A stretch of DNA of 64,000 nucleotides from Candidatus Parcubacteria bacterium. Lineage in GTDB: Bacteria; Patescibacteriota; Saccharimonadia; Saccharimonadales; Saccharimonadaceae. Location of the stretch: assembly GCA_023432445.1 (NCBI GenBank), contig JAEYUP010000001.1, positions 186,001 to 250,000 on the forward strand, read 5' to 3'. Positions 1 to 9,305 of the stretch are shown here, in pieces. Within the stretch, counting starts at the first letter, position 1, and every line of letters begins with the position of its first letter. The notes beneath the pieces were generated by a model. That model saw only the letters and a program-made list of their open reading frames with translations, searched no databases and had not been told where the DNA came from. The position numbers were made by a program, and so were the translations under genes.

Positions 1-32
1 TACAATAGCAGTATATAGAGGAGAACTGCAAA

Positions 33-842
33 ATGACAACCGAAAGTCACCCAGCAAAAGTAACCGACCCAGAAGAAAAGGAAAAAGTTGGCAAGCTCAA
101 ACTCGCCCTACTCTACGTCCTGATCGGCGGGCTAGTAGCCTCAGCAATTATCGCGATTGCCGGCATATTAATAGGTGAATTCAACTCCGCCCTCCAAAAA
201 GCCTTTGGCACCATCTTCGTCTTCGTTACTCATAGCCTCTTCATCCTCGGCCTTGTCTGGTCTGACCGTCACAACCGCTTGGGCCGCAGCCTCATACCAA
301 CAGTCCTACTCGGCACAGCACTCGCCAACATTGTCACCACTACTCTAGGAACCTGGGAAATCATCGAAGGCGAAACCGCCTGGCGTTTCGTCCTCTTCTA
401 TATGCTCCTAATAGGTTCTTCGTTCATGATTACCGCCATCGTGCGTTTAAATGTCGCTGACAAGCTAGTAACCATACTTACTCGTGCGACTGTCGGATCA
501 CTCATCGCCTGGACGCTCCTCCTCGCCCCTTGGGTCTTCGAAGTTGTCGCCCGCTTTAACCCACTCTACTTCCGTATCGTTGCCGCCTTCACTATACTTA
601 CCACGACTCTCTTCCTAGTAACAGTCATCCTGCGCAGCATTGCTGTCGCCCGCCGACCAGCACTCCGCGCTAAGGCAAAAGCCGCCAACTCTCACCCGAT
701 ATCTGGCGGCTTCCTCGCCTACTACATCACCATCGGCGTCATCGCCAGCTTCGTCTGGCTAGGTGGACTCATCGCTTTCATCAGCGACGGCGTGCGCCAG
801 GACCGATACTACGACTACCACACCGAACAAGTTGAAGACTAA
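33..842 (+). CDS. polytopic membrane protein of unknown function
   Basis: I do not recognise a family. The 269-residue product has a short charged N-terminus followed by about seven hydrophobic stretches (roughly residues 24-48, 58-78, 85-106, 116-138, 148-168, 180-202 and 225-250), a basic loop near residues 203-218 and an acidic tail. It is therefore an integral membrane protein with no visible catalytic motif. The ATG has a good GAGGAG Shine-Dalgarno site about 9 nt upstream. It faces the convergent trehalase gene across about 50 bases, in which I see no convincing terminator. Confidence 0.7.
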   Translation: MTTESHPAKVTDPEEKEKVGKLKLALLYVLIGGLVASAIIAIAGILIGEFNSALQKAFGTIFVFVTHSLFILGLVWSDRHNRLGRSLIPTVLLGTALANIVTTTLGTWEIIEGETAWRFVLFYMLLIGSSFMITAIVRLNVADKLVTILTRATVGSLIAWTLLLAPWVFEVVARFNPLYFRIVAAFTILTTTLFLVTVILRSIAVARRPALRAKAKAANSHPISGGFLAYYITIGVIASFVWLGGLIAFISDGVRQDRYYDYHTEQVED

Positions 843-892
843 TCACAGTCTTCTTACGGGCGTTGATTGATACGAAAAAAGACGTTGCGAAG

Positions 893-2239
893 CTAATCCA
901 GCAGCGCTCTCAGCACCCCGTTCGTCCAGCCGAAGCCAACCTGAAGAGGGTATTCGCCGCCATAACCGAGATGGTCACCGGGCGTTACGTCGTATTTCTC
1001 CACTAAATTACCCGTTTCGGCATACACTACAGCATTCATCTCAATCCATCTGGTCTTAATGGTGTTCGCTAGGTCTGTGTAGCCATACTTCTCTAGTCCT
1101 TTTATCGCCACCCAGTGTAGGGGCGCCCAACCATTCGGCTTGTCCCATTGCTGGCCAGATTGTTCGAGCGTCGTGAGCAACCCACCATCCTGCAGAAAGT
1201 CTCGCGCCAACCTGTCAGCAACACCCTTCGACTGCTCTGAATTGGCGATCCCAACGAACAGTGGGAACACAGCAGCCAACGTATAGCGCATCATCTGTTC
1301 ATAATGGTGGAAGTTATAGTCAAAATAAAAGGCTTTCTCATAATTCCAACAATAGCGCTCGATCGCCTCCTGGCGAGTCTGCGCTTTGGTCGCATAATCG
1401 CTGGCCATCGCAGCGTCACCCGAAAGTTCAGCCGCCTTCGCAATCGCCTTCTCCAGTTGATAGAGAAGGCAATTCAGATCAATCGGTATGATGTCGGCGG
1501 TGTGAATAGTCCCGAGGTCTTCCGGCACTTCGCACCAGCGCGAGCTAAAATCCCAACCAGACTCGGCCGCCGCCCGAAGATGCAAAAACAACTTGTCAGC
1601 CTGACGACCCTGGTATTTCTCCGAGAAAAAGATATCTGCCTCGCCCATCTCCTCGCGTGGCACCGCCGAGTTGTCATAATATCGGTTGAGTAGCGGCCCG
1701 GTCGGCATCTGCGCCAAGCGCGCGAAAGACTTGTGCTCCGAATCTTCAAGCTTCTCCTGACCGCTCATCCAAAATGCGTATTCTTTCTTTAATTGCGGCA
1801 AGTATTTCACATAAGCGCTCTCACCCTCCTTTGTAGCCAACAGCTCAACCATCAGAGCAAACACCGGTGGCTGTGACCGACTCAAAAAATACGTCCTGTT
1901 AGCTGTCGGCACAAACCCAAAACGGTCAATTAAGTGCGCAGTGTTGTCGAGCATATTCTGAATCATATCCCAGCGACCATCCGCCGCCAAACCCAGCATC
2001 GTGAAGTAACTATCCCAATAAAATTGCTCCTCAAACCGCCCGCCAGGCACGATATACGGATGCGGCAGACCAATAAGCGTCCCCTCGTCCTTAATGTTGT
2101 ACTGTTCAAGCTCGCCCCACATCTCCGCAATGTGGTTCTTCAGCTCAGCTGTGTCTAGTGGTTTTTGTGTTTGAATGCCCATTACTCTTATAGTAACATC
2201 TAAGATTCTGTCCGGTGTTTGCGCTAGCACCTTCTGCAT
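893..2239 (-). CDS. treA: trehalase, glycoside hydrolase family 37
   Basis: Predicted to hydrolyse alpha,alpha-trehalose to two glucose molecules. Both GH37 signatures are visible: PGGRFEEQFYWDSY near residue 70 and QWDKPNGWAPLHW about 85 residues before the end. At about 448 residues it is shorter than E. coli TreA/TreF (about 550), mostly at the N-terminus. No signal peptide is seen, so it is probably cytoplasmic. The start is uncertain: I chose the ATG at 2239, with GGCGG about 8 nt upstream. A TTG at 2254 is in frame but abuts its AGAGG. It stands alone, with a terminator for the upstream gene just before it. The product is consistent with use of trehalose from an actinobacterial host, which is an inference. 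Confidence 0.88.
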   Translation of the reverse strand: MQKVLAQTPDRILDVTIRVMGIQTQKPLDTAELKNHIAEMWGELEQYNIKDEGTLIGLPHPYIVPGGRFEEQFYWDSYFTMLGLAADGRWDMIQNMLDNTAHLIDRFGFVPTANRTYFLSRSQPPVFALMVELLATKEGESAYVKYLPQLKKEYAFWMSGQEKLEDSEHKSFARLAQMPTGPLLNRYYDNSAVPREEMGEADIFFSEKYQGRQADKLFLHLRAAAESGWDFSSRWCEVPEDLGTIHTADIIPIDLNCLLYQLEKAIAKAAELSGDAAMASDYATKAQTRQEAIERYCWNYEKAFYFDYNFHHYEQMMRYTLAAVFPLFVGIANSEQSKGVADRLARDFLQDGGLLTTLEQSGQQWDKPNGWAPLHWVAIKGLEKYGYTDLANTIKTRWIEMNAVVYAETGNLVEKYDVTPGDHLGYGGEYPLQVGFGWTNGVLRALLD

Positions 2240-2294
2240 TAGATAATCCGCCAACCTCTTCGTTGAGACCGCATATCACTCCAAAGCACCAACC

Positions 2295-2315
2295 AAAAAA
2301 CCGACCCAAGGTCGG
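2295..2315 (-). terminator. intrinsic terminator downstream of the methyltransferase gene
   Basis: On the minus strand there is a 6-bp GC stem (CCGACC/GGTCGG, 3-nt loop) followed directly by six T residues. It lies between the methyltransferase stop (2433) and the trehalase start, so it probably ends the methyltransferase transcript. Confidence 0.75.
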
Positions 2316-2432
2316 CTCTTTGGATGGTGCAGCATTGTTGACGCATTTCAAACATCTGCAATAGAGAATGTTACTGACGCTAAGCTGCAAAATCTCGTAA
2401 AGTTATTTAACTTGTCGAGCGAGCTAATATAG

Positions 2433-3059
2433 CTATGCGTTGCTAACTTGTACTATGTAGGTTAGCCATTTAGTTCGCTCGCTCATCGGACGATAACCTC
2501 GCTCAACTATTTCAAAGCCATTATCTGCAAGCTTCCTTGAAAAGTCATCGTTAGTCCAATAAACAAAAAATCGTTCGTCACCTTGCGTGCTTTTATCGTC
2601 TGCTTCAAGCCTCTCGCCTTCACCTTCTTTTATGGCAATGAAACCGAAAGCTCCCCGCTTCATATTTTTATTGACGGCTTGTAGAGCATCGTCAATTCTG
2701 GCTCTAGGTATATGCAGCAGTACGGCTGAACACCAAAAGCCATCAAATAGCTCTTCGTAGTCCAAGTCATACACGCTAACCTCTTCAAAACTAATGCCGG
2801 GGTTATTCTTACGTGCCTGTTCTAATAATCCTACTGAAATGTCAGTCCCGTGATAGTTGTACCCTGCCTCAATAAGCTCCTTTGCGTCACGACCACCGCC
2901 AGCACCAATTTCTAGTATCCGACCACCAGGAAGCAGCTCTTTGAAGCGTGCCATCTCTTCGCCCCAAAAGTTGGCAGTGCCGTGACCTGACGACCAGTTT
3001 TCAGCCTGTCGGTCATAAGTATCAATAGTCAATCTCTCTTCAGGTGTTAGTTCACTCAT
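2433..3059 (-). CDS. class I SAM-dependent methyltransferase
   Basis: A 208-residue protein with a Rossmann methyltransferase core. SAM-binding motif I is ILEIGAGGGRDA near residues 46-57, an acidic HGTDIS segment follows at the end of beta-2, and DGFWCSAVLLH forms the motif IV region. It resembles the Methyltransf_11/25 type that acts on small molecules or proteins, but the substrate cannot be told. The ATG is probably used on a leaderless mRNA: an extended -10 (TGTTACTAT) lies on the minus strand with exactly 7 nt between its last base (3067) and the ATG. The upstream tRNA terminator T-run abuts this -10. Confidence 0.85.
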   Translation of the reverse strand: MSELTPEERLTIDTYDRQAENWSSGHGTANFWGEEMARFKELLPGGRILEIGAGGGRDAKELIEAGYNYHGTDISVGLLEQARKNNPGISFEEVSVYDLDYEELFDGFWCSAVLLHIPRARIDDALQAVNKNMKRGAFGFIAIKEGEGERLEADDKSTQGDERFFVYWTNDDFSRKLADNGFEIVERGYRPMSERTKWLTYIVQVSNA

Positions 3060-3071
3060 TTGTCTAATAGT

Positions 3072-3095
3072 AACAAAAAGAGCCTCATTGAGGCT
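3072..3095 (-). terminator. terminator of the tRNA-Phe/tRNA-Gly transcript
   Basis: The minus strand has an AGCCTC/GAGGCT stem with a 3-nt loop followed by CTTTTTG, about 45 bases downstream of tRNA-Gly. The T-run runs straight into the -10 box of the following methyltransferase gene. Confidence 0.65.
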
Positions 3096-3140
3096 GTAAA
3101 TGTTTGAAACTATACTGTTTCAATATCGTTTGGGTCTAAA

Positions 3141-3217
3141 TGGTGCGGGTACAGGGACTCTAACCCTGGACCTCGTCCTTGGCAAGGACGCGCTCTAAAC
3201 AACTGAGCTACACCCGC
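3141..3217 (-). tRNA. tRNA-Gly (GCC)
   Basis: A full cloverleaf is visible. The acceptor arm is GCGGGTG/TACCCGC with a terminal G-U pair, the anticodon stem is CGTCC/GGACG, the loop TTGCCAA gives anticodon GCC, the discriminator is A and CCA is encoded. It is co-oriented with tRNA-Phe 10 nt upstream, so the two are probably cotranscribed. Confidence 0.95.
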
Positions 3218-3227
3218 ATGGTGTGTC

Positions 3228-3303
3228 TGGTGGCTCCTCCCAGACTCGAACTGGGGACACAAGGCTCTTCAGGCCTCTGCTCTACCAACTGAGCTAAAGA
3301 GCC
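3228..3303 (-). tRNA. tRNA-Phe (GAA)
   Basis: The cloverleaf has acceptor GGCTCTT/AGGAGCC, D-arm GCTC/GAGC, anticodon loop CTGAAGA (anticodon GAA), T-arm CCCAG-TTCGAGT-CTGGG, discriminator A and encoded CCA. It is the first gene of a two-tRNA unit. A candidate -10 (TAAAAT) lies about 20 nt upstream on the minus strand. Confidence 0.95.
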
Positions 3304-3442
3304 GCACTGTACGGACTTCCCTATTTTACTAGAGGTGAGGCGTTCTGACAAGTACCACTCAGCGACAAGTAGGGCATAATTATGACATAAATACCGCTCA
3401 TGGTATACTGAGCAAATATAGAAAGCTAAAAGGAAACAAACG

Positions 3443-4234
3443 ATGAATCCCAACGAACCCCAAGAGCAACCAAATGTAACACCTGAGCAAGCGCCGGTCC
3501 CCGAACCAACACCAGCTCCGCAGCCAGAGCCTACACCAGAACCAGTCGCAGCGCCTGTTGCTGATCCAGCACCGGCACCAGAAGCGCCCTTTAACCCTAT
3601 GTCAGAGAGCCCTGCTATGCCCGTAGCTCCGGCACCATCACCATCTCCAGAGATGGCAGCACCTTCACCAAAGAAGCCTTTCCCAACTAAGTTGGCGATT
3701 ATCATTGGTGCTGTCGTAGTGGGCCTCGGACTTATCGGCGTACTCGTTATGAACCTTGCCGGTGGCGGCAACTTACTAACTGGCAAAATTGCCCTAACGA
3801 CTTATGACGGCGAAAAGTACTCCATCTCTGTGCCTGAAGGTTACGAAAAAAGTGGCACCGCCAACGCATCAAGGTGGATGGGTGGAGAAAGCAAGGAAAG
3901 TGGCATCTCTATAAGCACCAGTTCGATCGGCGGGATACCAAAAGACAGAATGAAAGAATCTGTCGACAAACAAGTCGAACAAATGAAGAACGGCGAAGCT
4001 TCTTCAAGCTTGAAATACTCTAACGTCTCAAGCACCGAAACCACTCTCGACTCTTACCCAGCATACGTTATCAAGGCTGACGTAGAAGATGACGGCGATA
4101 AAGGTAAGATAGCAGTATATTACATCTACGTCAGCGACGAAGAATACTTCATCATATCTATGGCTGCCCAGTCCGAGGACGGTGCGCTAGCAGCTACGTT
4201 TGACGATATCGCCAAGTCATTCGACCGCAAGTAG
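3443..4234 (+). CDS. membrane-anchored protein, Pro-rich N-terminus and extracytoplasmic domain
   Basis: Unrecognised 263-residue protein. Residues 1-77 are low complexity, rich in Pro, Ala and Glu. A single transmembrane segment follows at about 82-105, then a compact Ser/Thr-rich domain (about 112-263) that should lie outside the membrane. That domain (DGEKYSISVPEGYEK near its start, a C-terminal helix ending IAKSFDRK) is vaguely reminiscent of PsbP-like folds, but this is only a guess. AAAGGA lies about 8 nt before the ATG, and a -10 (GGTATACTG) about 35 nt upstream gives a short normal leader. It converges on the slipin gene with a 9-bp gap. Confidence 0.7.
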   Translation: MNPNEPQEQPNVTPEQAPVPEPTPAPQPEPTPEPVAAPVADPAPAPEAPFNPMSESPAMPVAPAPSPSPEMAAPSPKKPFPTKLAIIIGAVVVGLGLIGVLVMNLAGGGNLLTGKIALTTYDGEKYSISVPEGYEKSGTANASRWMGGESKESGISISTSSIGGIPKDRMKESVDKQVEQMKNGEASSSLKYSNVSSTETTLDSYPAYVIKADVEDDGDKGKIAVYYIYVSDEEYFIISMAAQSEDGALAATFDDIAKSFDRK

Positions 4235-4243
4235 CAAGTAGAT

Positions 4244-5005
4244 TTACCTCTTGTTTAGACCAGTACCGATGTCCCGGACAGCGTCGATAAGCTCGATCGG
4301 AAAGAGCATTGTCGTCTTCTGACTAGGCTCGGTACTGATTCTTTCTATAGTATTTAGAGTTCGCAGATTCAGGGCGCCTGGTGTTTTGGAAATAATCGCT
4401 GCCGCTTCAGATAGCTTAACAGCTGCTTCAAATTCACCCTCGGCATTGATAATGTTGCTACGACGCTCACGCTCCGCCTCGGCCTGTTTAGCCATCGCTC
4501 GCTTCATGTCGGAAGGCAGCTCGATGTTCTGGATTTTGACCGCCTCAACATCTATTCCCCACTGATCGGTTTGCTTGTCAACGATCTCTTTTATCCGTTC
4601 CGACACCTCTTCGCGCTTAGCTAGCAGGTCGTCTAGCTCGAAGTTACCCGTCACGTCGCGCAGAGCCGCCTGAGCAAACTGGCTTGTGGCATAAACATAG
4701 TTAGTTGTCTCTAGAACTGCCTTAGCCGGGTCAATTACACGGAAGTAAACAATCGCATCAACACCTGCAGTAACGTTGTCCTTTGTGATAATCTCCTGCT
4801 TCGACACATCTATCGGGGTCGAGCGCATGTCGACGCGCATCATTTTCTGAAAAATCGGCACTACTACCCGTAGTCCTGGCTGACGGATGCCCGTAAACTT
4901 ACCTAGTGTCAATACAACCCCTCGCTGGTATTGGTTGACAACCTTAATGCCGCTTAAAATGAAAAGCGCCACTGCGATGATAATAAATACTGTAAAACCT
5001 TCCAT
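4244..5005 (-). CDS. slipin / stomatin-like SPFH (band 7) protein
   Basis: Membrane scaffold protein of the stomatin/prohibitin superfamily, 253 residues. A hydrophobic N-terminal hairpin (about residues 4-22) is followed by the band 7 domain starting at YQRGVVLTLGKF, with the typical family pattern ending RDVTGNFELDDLL. A charged coiled coil follows (MAKQAEAERERRSNIINAEG), then an oligomerisation tail. The family forms membrane microdomain oligomers; the specific role here is unknown. GAGGAG lies about 7 nt before the ATG. No NfeD-type partner gene is adjacent. Confidence 0.9.
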   Translation of the reverse strand: MEGFTVFIIIAVALFILSGIKVVNQYQRGVVLTLGKFTGIRQPGLRVVVPIFQKMMRVDMRSTPIDVSKQEIITKDNVTAGVDAIVYFRVIDPAKAVLETTNYVYATSQFAQAALRDVTGNFELDDLLAKREEVSERIKEIVDKQTDQWGIDVEAVKIQNIELPSDMKRAMAKQAEAERERRSNIINAEGEFEAAVKLSEAAAIISKTPGALNLRTLNTIERISTEPSQKTTMLFPIELIDAVRDIGTGLNKR

Positions 5006-5053
5006 AATACTCCTCTTTTCTTATGGTTCTAGTTTACCACATCTGGGGTAGGT

Positions 5054-6877
5054 TTAAGATTTGTTGGCGCGTTTTCGTTGATTCGGGTCAAGATGTTTTT
5101 TGCGGAGACGAAGACTCTTTGGCGTCACCTCAAGCAGCTCGTCGTCTTCAATAAAATCAATACACTGCTCAAGACTGAGGTCAGTAAACGGTGTTAGCTG
5201 AATAGTACCGTCGCTCGACGAACTACGCATGTTAGTCAGCTGCTTGCCACGACAAACATTGATGTCGAGGTCACCAGAACGGTTATATAGTCCGACAATC
5301 ATACCCTGGTAAACAGTCGTGCCCGGTCCAACAAAAAGCTCACCTCGGGCCGCCGCCGTATCCAGGGCGTAGGCAGTCGTTGCACCAGCTTCGTGTGCCA
5401 CCAAAGCACCGTTTCGCATCTGTTGCAACTTCGCTCCAAGCGGCTGATAGCCATGAGGAAGGCTGTTCATGATAACCGTACCTTTAGTAGCGGTTAGAAG
5501 CAGGTTACGCAAACCAATCATCGCCCGAGTCGGAATGAGATAAGTCACTCGAGTAGTACCGCTGCTGGTCTGCTCTTGCTTGACCGTAGTCGCCCGCCGC
5601 GCACCAAGCTCTTGGCTAACGGCACCAAGGAACTCAGCCGAAACCTCTACCAGCAACTCCTCAACCGGCTCTTTAATAACGCCATCTTCTTCGATAGTCA
5701 CCGCCTGCGGCCGCCCAACTTCAAACTCGAAGTCTTCTCGACGCAACGTCTCGATCAAGACAGATAGGTGAAGCTCGCCGCGACCAGAAACCACAAAGCC
5801 GATCCCCTCTTCGCGAACCCGTAATGAAACGTTCGTTTCGAGCTCCTGCTTAAGTCGGTCGCCGATCTGACGACTGGTGTTGTACTTAGCCTCTTTGCCC
5901 TTCATCGGGCTGGTGTTTGGACCAAGATACATACTGATAGTCGGCGCCTCAATATCAATAACTGGCAAAGCCTCTGGGTTCTCTTTGTCAGCCAGGGTTT
6001 CACCGATGTGAGCGTCAGCGACACCGGTTACAGCGACGATGTCACCCGCACCAGCTTCGTCAATCTCTTCACGATTCAACCCCCGGTAGCCGAATAGTTT
6101 GTCTACTTTAGCTGTTACGATTGCGCCCTCACGCTTGATGAGCGCTACAGCCTGACCTTTTTTCAAAGACCCGCGAGAGATTCGGCCGATGGCATATTTG
6201 CCCAGAAAAGAGTCGTACGACAGCGAAGTAACTAGCATTTGAAACGGCTTGTCTGTTTCGACAACCGGTGAAGGGATATCGTGAATAATTGCGTCAAATA
6301 TTGGCGACAGGTCAGTATGCTCCGACGGGTTGTCCGGCAGCGTCGTCCAGGCCTTGCCTTCACGACCAATCGCATAATAAACCGGGTAGTGAAGCTGATC
6401 GTCGCTAACCGCAAGCTCCAAGAATAGTTCCGAAACCTCGTCCAGCACTTCATCAATGCGCCGTGACGGCTTGTCAATTTTGTTAATCACAACTACAGGC
6501 TTCAAGCCCAGTTCGAGTGCTTTACTCAGTACAAACTTTGTTTGCGGCATTGGACCCTCTTGGGCATCAACAATCAAAAGAACGCCGTCCGCCATATTTA
6601 GCGTACGCTCGACTTCACCCGAGAAATCTGCGTGACCTGGCGTGTCGATAATGTTAATTTTGTAGTCGCCGTGATAGACAGAGGTCTGTTTGGCGGTGAT
6701 CGTAATACCTCGCTCGTGCTCCTGGTCGCCACTATCCATAATTAGGTCCTGGGTCATCTCAGCCTGATTGTCACGAAAAGTGTTGCTTTGTTTCAAGAGA
6801 CCATCAACCAGCGTCGTCTTACCGTGGTCGACGTGGGCAATGATAGCAACGTTGCGAATAAATTTTGGATCTTTCAT
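5054..6877 (-). CDS. typA: ribosome-associated GTPase TypA/BipA
   Basis: Translational GTPase of the EF-G family that binds ribosomes and aids assembly and stress adaptation. The 607 residues match the family length. Visible motifs are G1 [15 protein letters not shown] (about residues 14-28), the switch region HERGITI, G3 DTPGHADF and G4 NKIDKPSRR. Domain II, the EF-G III/V-like domains and the TypA-specific C-terminal domain (through [11 protein letters not shown]) follow. An extended -10 (TGTGCTATAAT) about 60 nt upstream gives a leader with AGGG before the ATG, so this gene is not leaderless. Confidence 0.97.
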   Translation of the reverse strand: MKDPKFIRNVAIIAHVDHGKTTLVDGLLKQSNTFRDNQAEMTQDLIMDSGDQEHERGITITAKQTSVYHGDYKINIIDTPGHADFSGEVERTLNMADGVLLIVDAQEGPMPQTKFVLSKALELGLKPVVVINKIDKPSRRIDEVLDEVSELFLELAVSDDQLHYPVYYAIGREGKAWTTLPDNPSEHTDLSPIFDAIIHDIPSPVVETDKPFQMLVTSLSYDSFLGKYAIGRISRGSLKKGQAVALIKREGAIVTAKVDKLFGYRGLNREEIDEAGAGDIVAVTGVADAHIGETLADKENPEALPVIDIEAPTISMYLGPNTSPMKGKEAKYNTSRQIGDRLKQELETNVSLRVREEGIGFVVSGRGELHLSVLIETLRREDFEFEVGRPQAVTIEEDGVIKEPVEELLVEVSAEFLGAVSQELGARRATTVKQEQTSSGTTRVTYLIPTRAMIGLRNLLLTATKGTVIMNSLPHGYQPLGAKLQQMRNGALVAHEAGATTAYALDTAAARGELFVGPGTTVYQGMIVGLYNRSGDLDINVCRGKQLTNMRSSSSDGTIQLTPFTDLSLEQCIDFIEDDELLEVTPKSLRLRKKHLDPNQRKRANKS

Positions 6878-6959
6878 AAAAATATGCCCTATCGACGATT
6901 TGCGCGACGGGCTGCCTTATGTCTTTATTATAGCACATATCGTGCAGAATGTACATTCA

Positions 6960-7046
6960 TGGTGCGCGCGAGAGGACTTGAACCTCCACGTCCTTGCGAA
7001 CACTAGCACCTCAAGCTAGCCTGGCTACCAATTACAGCACGCGCGC
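6960..7046 (-). tRNA. tRNA-Leu (GAG)
   Basis: Class II tRNA with a long variable arm (TGTTCGCAAGGACG region). Acceptor GCGCGCG pairs with CGCGCGC, the anticodon loop TTGAGGT gives GAG, the T-arm is GAGG-TTCAAGT-CCTC, and CCA is encoded. Confidence 0.94.
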
Positions 7047-7124
7047 GTATAAGCTCATTCTAACACTTTAACCTCTTAAAATAAAGCCGCCCTTCGCTCG
7101 TCTTGCCCTGGGAGGGTATTTTCG

Positions 7125-7131
7125 GTATAAT
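7125..7131 (+). promoter_or_regulatory. extended -10 promoter of tRNA-Val
   Basis: A GGTATAAT box lies roughly a dozen nt before the mature tRNA-Val 5' end, implying a very short precursor 5' extension. Boundaries are approximate. Confidence 0.6.
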
Positions 7132-7143
7132 ACCTCGAGGTAA

Positions 7144-7220
7144 GGGCGCTTAGCTCAGTTGGCTAGAGCATCTCGTTTACACCGAGAGGGTCGGGGGTTC
7201 GAATCCCTCAGCGCCCACCA
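7144..7220 (+). tRNA. tRNA-Val (UAC)
   Basis: Acceptor GGGCGCT/AGCGCCC, D-arm GCTC/GAGC, anticodon stem TCTCG/CGAGA, loop TTTACAC (anticodon TAC), T-loop TTCGAAT and encoded CCA. It stands alone between its own promoter and terminator. Confidence 0.95.
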
Positions 7221-7223
7221 TAG

Positions 7224-7256
7224 AAAACACCCGTGATTTCGATCGACGGGTGTTTT
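7224..7256. terminator. bidirectional terminator after tRNA-Val
   Basis: An 11-bp perfect inverted repeat (AAAACACCCGT ... ACGGGTGTTTT) around an 11-nt loop. The A/T arms provide a T-run on either strand. It can end tRNA-Val on plus and the oligopeptide-binding protein operon (stop at 7275) on minus. Confidence 0.85.
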
Positions 7257-7274
7257 CTTATTAAAGATTCAGCT

Positions 7275-9068
7275 TTAAGGTGTCCTGTAAACCAGCCGAG
7301 TGCCCACCGACCAGTCCGGCACATCACTGTAGCGATCAGTTGGCGATATAAGTTTAACATCTTCCCCAACAGTTTTGACACCCTTTGTGTGCACGTACTG
7401 TGTTGTCGACTGATAAATACCGATCGCCGGAGCGTCCTTCAGCCACTGTGAAGAAAATGTCATATACTTAGCATTTCTCAGTTCTGGCTCGAGACGCGAG
7501 CGGGCACTAACCAGCGCATCGTCACTAATGGAATTGCGATAATTTGAGAAGTTAAACCCAGTACTAGACTGTGAAGAGTGCCAGTAGGCAAACACATCCG
7601 GGTCGCCGCCTATTAGTAGGCGGTAAAGCAGGACGTCGTACTTGCGTGGTTGCAATATGTCCTGGGCAACGTTCTGCATTGGGTCACTTGGGTCAACGAT
7701 CTGCGTCGTCACTACTATACCTAGGGCTCGCCACTGCGCCGCTAGCTCATTAAGCACTTTTTCAAAGTCATTGTTCTTGGTCGTAACAACCGACAACCTC
7801 AACTGCTCACCGTTCTTGATCCGCGTCGAACCATCCAGCTTCCACCCCGACTGGTCGAGAAGCTTCGAAGCTTGGTTGAGGTTAAAAGCCGGTGCTTTCG
7901 GTGTGCTACCCTTCAGCTGACCCTGCACGAACGGCAGCTCTAAGGCTAAAACCTGGTCTGAAAGTTTGGAGCGGATCTGAGCGGTGTCGGTACCGACCTG
8001 AAGGGCCTGACGCAACTTGGCGTCTTTAAGCACCGGGCTAGCTGTATTAAACAGAGCATAAACGCCACTATTAATCGGACGGTGTTCAACTATATAGCGT
8101 TTCGTATTTACACTTTGGGTATCAACAATCGACAGATCGCTCGCCGCATTAACCTCGCCTATCTCCAGCGCTCGACGGATAGCATCAGCATCGCGATAAA
8201 CATGCAGCTGAAATCGATCGAGATTAACCACACCCAAGTGATAGTCTGGGTTGCGTTCAAGATGGATAATCTCGCGAGAAGTCGCCACGTCTACATCCTG
8301 AACGGCCCTAACAGAAAATGGTCCACTACCAATCGGCTTGTTGCTAAAGCTATTTTCGAGCATAGCACTAGGCTCAACGTCACGGAGGATGTGCTCAGGC
8401 AGAATAGGCAGCTGTTCAAGTGCACTCGGGAAAGGTGCATAAACCGCTGGCAACTCAAATGCCACCGTTCGGCTGTCTACCTCCGTAGCCTTAACACTAT
8501 TCCAGCCCGTGATAGTGGAGCGTGTTGCCGCGTTTTTAACCAAATTAACCGTGAACACTACATCACGCGCCCGTACATACAACCCGTCGTGCCAACGCGC
8601 GTCAGGCCGAAGAGTAACCGTATATGTTCGCTGATCCTTGCTTATTTTCATCGACTCAGCCAAGTCATAGTTTAACTTACCATCTCTGTCATAACGCAAT
8701 ATACGAGAAAATATTAACTTACCAGCCGACTCTTCGGCGCTAGACGAGACAAACAGCGGGTTCAAACTATTAACTGGACCTGCCAGCGCCTCGGCGTATG
8801 TTCCCCCCTGGGCCGGAGCTTCAGTCCTATAGCCTTGCTGGTACCAAAAAAATTGAAGCCCGGTAGCGCCGATCAATATACCGATAGCCAATATCCATAG
8901 AGCAATGTGGCGTCGAACTTCACGGAAATTATCCATGCGCCTAAAGACGAACCGACGAGCGTGCTTAACAGTCGCACCTTCCACCTTTTTGTAGCGACGG
9001 GAAAAATCTTTCGAGCTGACATTTAGCTTTGAGAAGTATTTTTCAGAATCGTCTTTATTTACAGCCAC
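7275..9068 (-). CDS. membrane-anchored peptide ABC transporter substrate-binding protein (SBP family 5)
   Basis: A 597-residue OppA/DppA-like solute-binding protein. A basic cytoplasmic N-terminus of about 50 residues precedes one transmembrane helix (about 53-73), so it is anchored by a helix rather than a lipobox Cys. The SBP_bac_5 fold follows: GPVNSLNPLF, the domain I pattern TYTVTLRPDARWHDG, then PIGSGPF. It starts at GTG with AGGGGG 5-6 nt upstream, 9 bp after secG, so it is the third gene of the holin-like/secG/SBP operon. No permease or ATPase gene lies nearby. The ligand cannot be stated; peptides are the usual family substrate. Confidence 0.88.
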   Translation of the reverse strand: MAVNKDDSEKYFSKLNVSSKDFSRRYKKVEGATVKHARRFVFRRMDNFREVRRHIALWILAIGILIGATGLQFFWYQQGYRTEAPAQGGTYAEALAGPVNSLNPLFVSSSAEESAGKLIFSRILRYDRDGKLNYDLAESMKISKDQRTYTVTLRPDARWHDGLYVRARDVVFTVNLVKNAATRSTITGWNSVKATEVDSRTVAFELPAVYAPFPSALEQLPILPEHILRDVEPSAMLENSFSNKPIGSGPFSVRAVQDVDVATSREIIHLERNPDYHLGVVNLDRFQLHVYRDADAIRRALEIGEVNAASDLSIVDTQSVNTKRYIVEHRPINSGVYALFNTASPVLKDAKLRQALQVGTDTAQIRSKLSDQVLALELPFVQGQLKGSTPKAPAFNLNQASKLLDQSGWKLDGSTRIKNGEQLRLSVVTTKNNDFEKVLNELAAQWRALGIVVTTQIVDPSDPMQNVAQDILQPRKYDVLLYRLLIGGDPDVFAYWHSSQSSTGFNFSNYRNSISDDALVSARSRLEPELRNAKYMTFSSQWLKDAPAIGIYQSTTQYVHTKGVKTVGEDVKLISPTDRYSDVPDWSVGTRLVYRTP

Positions 9069-9077
9069 TTTTACCCC

Positions 9078-9305
9078 CTACCGAGGAATCAGGAGGCCAG
9101 CTAAAATCGACAGCACAAATATAACAGCTAGAACGATAGTCACCTCAAAAAGATTCTTGTCGATACCGCGACGGGTAGTGTAAAGCTCTCCAGAGCTACC
9201 AAACCCAGCCCCGAGGGTTGCGCCGCGCTGCTGCAGCAAAACCGCCAGAATCATTAAAATTCCCGACCCAATCATCACTATCTGTAAAATCAAATCAATA
9301 CTCAC
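9078..9305 (-). CDS. secG: preprotein translocase subunit SecG
   Basis: Small auxiliary subunit of the SecYEG channel, 75 residues with two transmembrane helices (about 3-21 and 53-73). The cytoplasmic loop carries the family pattern QQRGATLGAGFGSSGELYTT. The start is GTG with AAGGAGA 5 nt upstream, and its first codon overlaps the stop of the upstream holin-like gene (4-bp overlap), indicating translational coupling. Confidence 0.93.
   Translation of the reverse strand: MSIDLILQIVMIGSGILMILAVLLQQRGATLGAGFGSSGELYTTRRGIDKNLFEVTIVLAVIFVLSILAGLLIPR

Noticed and set aside
2145..2390. 81-codon minus-strand ORF upstream of trehalase
   Set aside because: It crosses the intrinsic terminator at 2295-2315, is out of frame with trehalase and has no recognisable features.
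3208..3786. 192-codon minus-strand ORF
   Set aside because: It runs through tRNA-Phe and part of tRNA-Gly and is antisense to the Pro-rich start of the 3443 gene; its Gly/Ala-rich sequence is a shadow of that low-complexity region.
8082..8675. 197-codon plus-strand ORF
   Set aside because: Entirely antisense to the conserved core of the peptide-binding protein; composition is that of a shadow ORF.
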